A DNA stretch of 64,000 nt from Gammaproteobacteria bacterium (GTDB taxonomy: Bacteria > Pseudomonadota > Gammaproteobacteria > Steroidobacterales > Steroidobacteraceae): NCBI GenBank assembly GCA_025359565.1, contig JANYFY010000023.1, positions 62,001 to 126,000 of the forward strand. Direction: 5' to 3'. The notes under the pieces are model-generated. The model made no database searches. It had not been told where the DNA came from and saw only the letters and a list, made by a program, of their open reading frames with translations. Shown here one piece after another: positions 58,257-64,000 of the stretch. Numbering within the stretch: the stretch's first letter is position 1; every line of letters starts with the position of its first letter. The position numbers and the translations under genes are program-made.

Positions 58257-58688
58257 ATGCAAAGAATACTGTTTAACTTGTGGTGCTGGCTGGTATTGTC
58301 GAGTGTTTTGGCAGGTGGGCATGCGGGGGCTGGGACGGCTGTAGATACCGTCGCCGGTACCCCTATTGTTGCCGAAATGGAGATCGCTTATCTGCTGCAG
58401 TACGTAAGTCATTCTAAGTGCGATTTTTATCGCAATGGTCGCTGGTATAGCCCAAAGGACGCGCAACTTCATTTGCAAAATAAATATAAGCTGCTCTCAG
58501 AAAATCATCGAATTAATTCCGTCGAAGACTTTATTGAAAAAGCAGCCACGCGAAGTAGTCTTAGTGGTTTGGCATACAAAATTAAATGTAGTGGTGGCGA
58601 TCCGATGCTGAGCAACCGATGGCTACTCGATGAATTAGGCCGGTACCGCGTTTCCGGCGCATCTCGCTTGAATCGTCCGTTGCCGTAA
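58257..58688 (+). CDS. DUF5329 family exported protein
   Basis: 143 residues with an N-terminal hydrophobic stretch (NLWCWLVLSSVLAGGHAGA) that looks like a signal peptide. The remainder (EIAYLLQYVSHSKCDFYRNG, then SPKDAQLHLQNKY) matches the uncharacterised DUF5329 family of short periplasmic proteins. Located between panC and the type III PKS gene, 115 nt after panC. Function unknown. Confidence 0.75.
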   Translation: MQRILFNLWCWLVLSSVLAGGHAGAGTAVDTVAGTPIVAEMEIAYLLQYVSHSKCDFYRNGRWYSPKDAQLHLQNKYKLLSENHRINSVEDFIEKAATRSSLSGLAYKIKCSGGDPMLSNRWLLDELGRYRVSGASRLNRPLP

Positions 58689-58723
58689 ATGGCAATCCCG
58701 CGAATGGATCGTGCCATGATCAT

Positions 58724-59782
58724 ATGTTTCTAAGTGCTATCGGCACGGCGCTTCCAGCGCACCGGTACAATAAAGAGCAGTGCTGGGAAGCGTTTGCCGC
58801 GTCTCCGTGGTTTGCCCGCCTGAGTCCACGGGCTCACACGGTCGCCAAGACGGTGTTGCGCCGCGACAATGGTATTGAAGAGCGCTGGCTTGCCGTGGAG
58901 TCGCTCAATGAGGTGTTCGCCATTGACCCCGATACGCTGAATCGGCGCTTTGCGTTACACGCGCCTCGTCTGGCGGCAAAAGCCGCCCAGCAGGCACTAG
59001 GTCGCGCGGCCCTTAATGCCCCGGCGATCGACGCCGTTATCGTTACGACCTGTACCGGCTACCTTTGCCCAGGTTTAAGCGGTTACGTAATCGAACTCCT
59101 TGGACTGAGGCCAAAGGTGTTAGCTTTCGATTTAGTCGGTCAAGGTTGCGCAGGTGCACTTCCGAATTGGCAAATCGCCAGCGCCCTTTTGGAATCGCAT
59201 CAATGCGAGCACGTACTCTCGATTTGTGTAGAGGTATGCAGTGCGGCGATGTATCTCGATGATGATCCTGGCGTACTTATCAGCGCATGCTTGTTTGGGG
59301 ATGGTGCAGGAGCGGCGGTATTGTCGCGGCAGGCGCCGCATCAACGCCGCCAAGTAGAATGGCGCGAAACGGTTTCGCTGACCAATCCGGCCGCGCGGGA
59401 GTCGCTGCGTTTTGAACATCGTGCCGGCATGCTACGAAATATTCTGACGCGCCAGGTGCCGCAACTGGCCGCGGAACACGCCGACGAGGTGTTCAAGGAT
59501 GCGATTAGCCGCGCAGGTATAAAACGGGATGAAATTAATGGTTGGATTTTCCATGCTGGCGGACGTGATGTTTTGTTGGCACTTGCACAACGCTTTGACC
59601 TGTCGAGCGATGCACTACGTTACAGCCGCGAAGCACTGCGTCAGTACGGGAATCTGAGCAGCGCCTTCGTTTATTTCGTGCTTGACGCGGCGCTCGCGGA
59701 TGGGGCGCCCGGTGGCTGGTGGTGGATGTCGTCGTTCGGTGCTGGCTTCACTTGTCATGGCGCATTGCTCGCGGTTCAGTGA
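58724..59782 (+). CDS. Type III polyketide synthase (chalcone/stilbene synthase-like)
   Basis: 352 residues, thiolase fold. The Cys-His-Asn triad is Cys142 (GQGCAGA), His277 (FHAGGRD) and Asn310 (YGNLSS). Builds a polyketide by iterative malonyl-CoA condensation on a starter. The upstream ACP and ketosynthase genes in this operon suggest a carrier-bound acyl starter, as in phenolic-lipid synthases of the ArsB/SrsA type. First gene of a five-gene operon with tight overlaps. Product class (resorcinol, pyrone, other) is not decided by the sequence. Confidence 0.9.
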   Translation: MFLSAIGTALPAHRYNKEQCWEAFAASPWFARLSPRAHTVAKTVLRRDNGIEERWLAVESLNEVFAIDPDTLNRRFALHAPRLAAKAAQQALGRAALNAPAIDAVIVTTCTGYLCPGLSGYVIELLGLRPKVLAFDLVGQGCAGALPNWQIASALLESHQCEHVLSICVEVCSAAMYLDDDPGVLISACLFGDGAGAAVLSRQAPHQRRQVEWRETVSLTNPAARESLRFEHRAGMLRNILTRQVPQLAAEHADEVFKDAISRAGIKRDEINGWIFHAGGRDVLLALAQRFDLSSDALRYSREALRQYGNLSSAFVYFVLDAALADGAPGGWWWMSSFGAGFTCHGALLAVQ

Positions 59783-59789
59783 CCGTTCC

Positions 59790-60530
59790 ATGACCGAAAT
59801 AGCGCGCGTCGTGCAGCCTGAAATTCTCGATGATCTTGCGCCGCAGGATCCGCGAGCAGCGCGGGCGAGACGCGACCTTAAGCGGGTGCACCGTGCGATG
59901 GGCTCGGTCGCTATACTGCGTCGAGCTCTGACACGGCTCATGCTGGCGAAGCCACCGCAACGAATAATTGAACTCGGTGCGGGCGATGGCTCGTTAATCT
60001 TGCGTCTGGCTCAATCAATACGACCAAAATGGACTGGCGTCGAATTAACTCTACTAGATCGGGTGGATCTGTTGAGCGACGCTGATCGAGAGGCGTATCG
60101 CCGATTTGATTGGGAAGTGACCGTGAAATGTATCGACGTAATGACTTGGGCGCGCGAAATTAAAGATTCGCACTATGATCTTTGCCTAGCTAACCTGTTT
60201 CTGCATCACTTCGATGCGCGCGCGCTTGCTTGGTTATTGCCTGCTATTGCGACGCGCGCCGACGCGTTCGTAGCGTGCGAGCCGCGCCGCGACCGATTTT
60301 CGCTGCTCGCGAGCCGTCTGATCGGCATTTTGGGCACCAGTGCTATTACCCGCGCGGATGCAGTTACCAGTGTCGCAGCAGGATTTAAGGGCAGCGAATT
60401 GCAGGATATATGGCCACAAACCGCCGATAGATGGGTGTTGGGAGAATTTGCGGCCCGGCCATTCACCCATTGTTTTCACGCGGTGCGATCAAGCGCCGGG
60501 AAGCCTTTAAGAGCGCATGAACGACACTGA
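59790..60530 (+). CDS. Class I SAM-dependent methyltransferase
   Basis: 246 residues from ATG 59790, 7 nt after the PKS stop. SAM-binding IELGAGDGSLILRLA is near residue 65, with LCLANLFLHHFDA as the post-motif. Probably methylates the polyketide, by analogy with methyltransferases paired with type III PKS genes. An in-frame extension to 59682 lies inside the PKS gene and is not supported. It overlaps the next gene by 14 bp. Confidence 0.88.
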   Translation: MTEIARVVQPEILDDLAPQDPRAARARRDLKRVHRAMGSVAILRRALTRLMLAKPPQRIIELGAGDGSLILRLAQSIRPKWTGVELTLLDRVDLLSDADREAYRRFDWEVTVKCIDVMTWAREIKDSHYDLCLANLFLHHFDARALAWLLPAIATRADAFVACEPRRDRFSLLASRLIGILGTSAITRADAVTSVAAGFKGSELQDIWPQTADRWVLGEFAARPFTHCFHAVRSSAGKPLRAHERH

Positions 60531-61731
60531 CGCATTGGTAATCGGTGCAGGGCCCGCCGGAGCATCAAGCGCCATCCTGCTTGCCAAAGCCGGCTGGCGA
60601 GTAGTGCTAGTTGAGCAGCATGTGTATCCGCGACAAAAGGTCTGCGGCGAATGCGTTGCCGCCGGTAACCTCGAATTAATCGATGAGCTTGGAATAGGGC
60701 AAAGGTTCCAACAACTGGCCGGGGCCGAGCTACGACAGGTGGGCTGGATGGCTGCCCGGCGTACCGAGATTGCAAAATTTCCCGCCTGCACAACAGGAGG
60801 CTACCCCTACGGACGAGCTCTCGGCAGAGATGTGTTCGACTCGCTTCTGCTCGAGCGCGCTCGATCGCTAGGTGTTCGCGTAATACAACCCGCCAAAGTT
60901 CGTGCCGTGACGGGTGAAGTGGGCCAGTTCGAATGCCACATCGACCAGCGTTTTAGTTCCTCGGAAAAAGTCACTACTGCCATCGTTGTGGATGCGCACG
61001 GTTCGTGGGAGGAGGGACCGAGTTTCAACTTGCGCCACTTAGATAGTCGAAATCATGCGCGAGTGCCACATCAGTCTGCAGACTTGTTTGCCTTCAAGGC
61101 AAGATTTAAAGGCGCAACACTTGCTCCGCAGTTACTTTCTGTGTTCGCACTCAAGGGAGGTTATGGCGGTATCGTCGTTGCGGATGACGTAACCACACTC
61201 GCTTGTTGCATTCGACGCGACGCGCTGCGAGCCTGCCGCGTACAAACCGGTGCCCTGGCTGGTATTGCCGTTGAAGCGCTAGTGCGCGATTCTTGTTCCG
61301 GAGTTCGTGAAGCACTGCGCGGCGCACAACGTTGCGGTCCTTGGATTTCTGTCGGTCCCCTTCGTCCCGGTATTCGTCTCACTGCCAGGAGCGGCGTGTT
61401 TAGTGTGGGCAATGCCGCGGGTGAAACGCATCCTTTGATCGGTGAAGGTATCACTATGGCACTTCAATCGGCGAAATTACTGGAAACTATTCTTACCCAA
61501 GCACCTGTCGCTACGATTGATGCCGAACGCGCTCTAATTCTGCACCGACGCTACGCGCGGGCCTGGACGTTAAATTTTGCGCCGCGACTAAGGCTAGCTT
61601 CGGCATATGCCCACATTGCGATGCGGCCGTTCCTTGCCCTGCCAATGGCGGCAGCACTGCGACGTTGGCCATCGCTTTTAACTCACGGAGCGCGCCTCGC
61701 CGGCAAGGCACAAATGGCGCCATTCCCATGA
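60517..61731 (+). CDS. FAD-dependent oxidoreductase of the geranylgeranyl-reductase type
   Basis: 404 residues with the flavin dinucleotide motif VIGAGPAGASSAILLAKAG at the N-terminus, then PRQKVCGECV, and a C-terminal VGNAAGETHPLIGEGITMA, typical of GGR/PHBH-fold flavoenzymes that reduce or hydroxylate lipid-like substrates. In this operon it probably tailors the polyketide or its acyl chain. Overlaps the methyltransferase by 14 bp and the ACP by 4 bp (ATGA). Direction of the redox step is not readable. Confidence 0.87.
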   Translation: MNDTDALVIGAGPAGASSAILLAKAGWRVVLVEQHVYPRQKVCGECVAAGNLELIDELGIGQRFQQLAGAELRQVGWMAARRTEIAKFPACTTGGYPYGRALGRDVFDSLLLERARSLGVRVIQPAKVRAVTGEVGQFECHIDQRFSSSEKVTTAIVVDAHGSWEEGPSFNLRHLDSRNHARVPHQSADLFAFKARFKGATLAPQLLSVFALKGGYGGIVVADDVTTLACCIRRDALRACRVQTGALAGIAVEALVRDSCSGVREALRGAQRCGPWISVGPLRPGIRLTARSGVFSVGNAAGETHPLIGEGITMALQSAKLLETILTQAPVATIDAERALILHRRYARAWTLNFAPRLRLASAYAHIAMRPFLALPMAAALRRWPSLLTHGARLAGKAQMAPFP

Positions 61732-61967
61732 ACACCCTCCAGGCGCTGCAAGATATACTCATTCGAGATTACGGTCTCACTCGCGAGCGGCTTTCCGCCA
61801 ACGCCGTGCTGACTGAGATTGGCCTCGATTCTCTGAGTGTTCTTGAGCTCATGTTCAAGATCGAGGACCGCTTCCATGTGACGATTTCCGGCGATACGCC
61901 GACCGACCTCGTTACCGTTAACGATGTCGTGCGCTACATCGATAAGCTGTTGGTAACCGTGCCGTGA
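61728..61967 (+). CDS. Acyl carrier protein
   Basis: 79 residues. The phosphopantetheine site is Ser35 in GLDSLS. Small acidic helical ACP (KIEDRFHVTI, PTDLVTVNDVV). Carries an acyl intermediate, probably for the downstream ketosynthase and the upstream type III PKS. Starts at ATG 61728, overlapping the flavoenzyme stop (ATGA), and overlaps the ketosynthase start (GTGA). A dedicated ACP inside the operon argues for ACP-bound starters. Confidence 0.93.
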   Translation: MNTLQALQDILIRDYGLTRERLSANAVLTEIGLDSLSVLELMFKIEDRFHVTISGDTPTDLVTVNDVVRYIDKLLVTVP

Positions 61968-63220
61968 GACGCCGTGTAGCCATTACAGGCCTGGGTGTCG
62001 CGGCCCCGTTGGGCCGAAATATGGATGAACTTTTTAGTAGCTTAAGCGCTGGTCGTTCTGCAGTTCGCCGTCTCACATTGGCCCGCGGCGAGCGACTACG
62101 TTCACCTATCGGTGCCGTCGCTGACTTTGACGGGTCGACGCATTTTTCAAATATAAGGCTTCGGATGCTGGATCGAGTCAGTCAACTCGCACTAGTCGCA
62201 GCCGCTCAAGCGATTGCCGATGCACGTCTTGATTTTACGGCTGAATCGCGCGAGCGCTGTGGCGTGTGTGTGGGTTCCAGCATGGGTGGCGTTGGGACTT
62301 CCGATGATGGATATTTCACTCTTTATGGCGAACGTTCCGAGCGTATCAAGCCGTACAGCGTCCTTGCCGCCATGACCAACGCACCGGCCGCTTGGCTCGG
62401 AATCGACCACGCGTTGAGCGGACCAAACTTAACCTACTCGACGGCTTGTTCTTCTTCGGCGGTCGCCCTCGGTGAGGCGGCGAATAAAATCCGCGGTGGC
62501 GAGGTAGATGTCATGTTGGCCGGTGGTGCCGAGGCGCCACTCACGTTTGGAGTGTTGCGCGCTTGGGAAGCCATGCGCACACTGGCCTCGATGGACCCTC
62601 TCGATGCATCGGCGTCTTGCCGACCTTTCGCACAAACTCGCACGGGCCTTGTGCTAGGCGAGGGTGCGGCGTTTGTGACGCTCGAAGAGTGGCAACACGC
62701 TATTGCCCGTGGTGCCACAATTCACGCTGAATTTTCAGGCTACGGGCTTACCAGCGATATTGCCCATATCACCAGGCCCACTATCGAAGGTCAGGCTAAT
62801 GCCATGCGTGCCGCCCTACGTTCAGCGCAACTTGATGTAGGGGCTATTGACTATATTAATGCCCACGGCACGGCCACCGCGCAAAACGACGCGGTGGAGA
62901 CAGAGGCAATTAAAGCAGTATTCGGCAAACGAGCCTATGCGATACCGGTAAGTTCGACAAAGTCAATGCATGGCCACCTTTTAGGGGCCGCCGGAGCGCT
63001 TGAATTCGTCATCGCAGTCGCTGCCCTCACGCGTGGCGTGGTGCCGCCCACCATGCATCTTAATGTGCCTGATCCAGCTTGCGATTTAGACTACGTTATT
63101 GATCGCGCCCGCTCAGGTCTTACCCTTCGATCGGTAATGTCCAATTCGTTTGCGTTCGGTGGCACCAATGCGGTGCTCATTGCAGAAGCCGCGCGCGCTG
63201 ACAATCAGCGCTTGTCCTGA
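61964..63220 (+). CDS. Beta-ketoacyl-ACP synthase (FabF/KAS II-like)
   Basis: 418 residues from GTG 61964. Catalytic Cys162 (STACSSSAV), His301 (NAHGTAT) and His336 with Lys333 (STKSMHGHL) give the elongating KAS I/II triad. Decarboxylative Claisen condensation on ACP. Its place next to a dedicated ACP suggests that it supplies a special acyl chain to the operon's type III PKS. Last intact gene of the operon. Confidence 0.92.
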   Translation: MRRRVAITGLGVAAPLGRNMDELFSSLSAGRSAVRRLTLARGERLRSPIGAVADFDGSTHFSNIRLRMLDRVSQLALVAAAQAIADARLDFTAESRERCGVCVGSSMGGVGTSDDGYFTLYGERSERIKPYSVLAAMTNAPAAWLGIDHALSGPNLTYSTACSSSAVALGEAANKIRGGEVDVMLAGGAEAPLTFGVLRAWEAMRTLASMDPLDASASCRPFAQTRTGLVLGEGAAFVTLEEWQHAIARGATIHAEFSGYGLTSDIAHITRPTIEGQANAMRAALRSAQLDVGAIDYINAHGTATAQNDAVETEAIKAVFGKRAYAIPVSSTKSMHGHLLGAAGALEFVIAVAALTRGVVPPTMHLNVPDPACDLDYVIDRARSGLTLRSVMSNSFAFGGTNAVLIAEAARADNQRLS

Positions 63221-63236
63221 AGGTTAAAAAAAGAGA

Positions 63237-63272
63237 TGCGGTCGGCGCTCAGCTTTTTGAGTGCCGACCGCA
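63237..63272. terminator. Strong hairpin after the PKS operon
   Basis: A 15-bp stem (TGCGGTCGGCGCTCA / TGAGTGCCGACCGCA, one G-U or mismatch) with a 6-nt loop. The T-rich side (a run of A on the + strand at 63225-63232) lies on the left, so on the minus strand the hairpin is followed by CTCTTTTTTT. It would terminate leftward transcripts well, and could also act as a weaker rightward end for the ketosynthase gene. Confidence 0.55.
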
Positions 63273-63462
63273 GCGGCAGGCATCCGCCTATTTTCCGCCC
63301 GACTTCCTCCTTGTATCCACCGCGGCATGATAATGCCTCGACCAATCGGTCATGGGAATCAGAAATGATAACGCGAATGACCAGATATTGCTCCGAGCGG
63401 TGTGCGGTCGATGCTTCGTGGGTCGAGTCGTATTTTTCAGGCTCTCGGTGCGGGGGGTTGAT

Positions 63463-63933
63463 GAAATTCCGCCGCAACGCGCGGCCGGCTACGCCATGCA
63501 AAGCTTTTTTATGGGTATCGGCGCCGTAGTCGCCAGTATGCTGCCCTTTTTGTTGCCATACGCGGGTGTTAGCAATCATGCCCGGACCGTACTCGGCACT
63601 GCAGTCGTACCCGATACGGTTCGAATTGCGTTTTACATTGGGGCCGTAGTGTTACTCCTAGCTATCGGTTGGACAATATTCCGGACGCGTGAATATGCCC
63701 CGCAAGTTTTGTACGCTTTTCACGAAGCTCCAGTGGTTACCACTTTGTCTGAGATGACTTCAGCGCAAAGGCTGCGTCGCGGACTAGTTTGGAGCAGTGC
63801 GAGTTTATTTGGCCTAGGAATCATTTCGATTCTGCGGCTCGATCGGCAACTATACTTGGTATGCGTTGGAGCTCTAATTTGGGGAATCGCCTTGCTTGCG
63901 CATGTAGTCTCAAATAAATCGGGAATATCGTAG
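63463..63933 (+). pseudogene. Fragment of an SLC45-like sugar MFS transporter
   Basis: From about residue 38 of the open frame, the translation reads PPQRAAGYAMQSFFMGIGAVV, then VPDTVRIAFYIGAVVLLLA and WTIFRTREYAP, the central part of the sucrose/maltose-type MFS family found in proteobacterial alpha-glucoside loci. The N-terminal helices are absent: the bases before about 63463 do not code for this family in any frame I checked. The C-terminal half (after KSG) is also missing because of a stop at 63933. Full-length members are about 450-500 residues. Identity is from recall of the family, not a search. Confidence 0.6.
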
Positions 63934-64000
63934 CCGTTATCTACCATAGGAGAGGCGTAAACGGGCGATAACCAGATAAGGTCTATGCCAAGTCGTTGGA

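Noticed and set aside
63205-63579. Leftward frame of 124 codons
   Set aside because: No recognisable domain and weak start context. It also covers the hairpin and the beginning of the MFS fragment, so it is likely a shadow or decayed sequence.
1-64000. tRNA, rRNA, CRISPR array, IS elements or prophage genes
   Set aside because: I looked for these in the gaps and found no tRNA T-loop or CCA context, no regular spacer-repeat array, and no recognisable transposase or phage structural gene.

Overview
The window looks like a bacterial chromosome segment, most likely from a gammaproteobacterium. Gene content is of the Xanthomonadales/Nevskiales type: a ligand-sensing beta-propeller diguanylate cyclase, RimO, SlyD with a His tail, Kup, panBC, and many secreted peptidases and hydrolases. 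Base composition is moderate, genes are tightly packed, and GTG and TTG starts are common. The lineage is an inference from gene content only. I saw no rRNA, tRNA, CRISPR array or intact insertion sequence.

Layout. 0-4.6 kb holds a very long leftward uvrA that runs off the left edge and encodes two UvrA units in tandem. It is followed upstream by an M1 aminopeptidase, a degenerate GGDEF-EAL protein and a propeller-GGDEF diguanylate cyclase (to 12.2 kb). 12.3-14.1 kb has an L,D-transpeptidase and a DUF6134 protein. 14.1-19.7 kb is a tripartite RND efflux operon with a PmrA/QseB-like box in front of it. 19.6-23.1 kb has a YkgJ protein, a DUF349 protein and a GNAT acetyltransferase. 23.3-32.9 kb is a catabolic and one-carbon island: a Rieske demethylase, two dimethylglycine/sarcosine-dehydrogenase paralogues, a divergent LysR regulator, formate-THF ligase and methenyl-THF cyclohydrolase. 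32.9-38.5 kb carries a secreted amidohydrolase, an MFS exporter, an orphan polyamine-type binding lipoprotein, a SIR2-like remnant, an SRPBCC protein and an SDR enzyme. 38.6-49.6 kb holds an M20 hydrolase, patatin, DUF4139, DUF885, a cyclophilin, an EamA transporter, Kup and a sterol-desaturase-like protein. 49.7-50.4 kb is a broken GH31 alpha-glucosidase. 50.5-58.7 kb has a pseudouridine synthase, a class III cyclase, PilZ, SlyD, RimO, a two-component system, panBC and DUF5329. 58.7-63.2 kb is a compact five-gene type III polyketide synthase operon. A fragment of a sugar MFS transporter lies near the right edge.

How the genes work together. The 23-33 kb island reads as oxidative N-demethylation of a betaine-type or N-methylated substrate. 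The GcvT-like domains would pass the released carbon to tetrahydrofolate, and FchA and Fhs would convert it to formate with ATP gain. The methylene-THF dehydrogenase and the Rieske reductase would have to be encoded elsewhere. The type III PKS operon (PKS, methyltransferase, FAD reductase/oxygenase, ACP, ketosynthase) looks like a self-contained pathway that builds an acyl starter on its own ACP, condenses it to an aromatic or pyrone lipid, then methylates and oxidises or reduces it. It is the best candidate here for an undescribed product. The GH31 and sugar-transporter remnants suggest loss of alpha-glucoside use.
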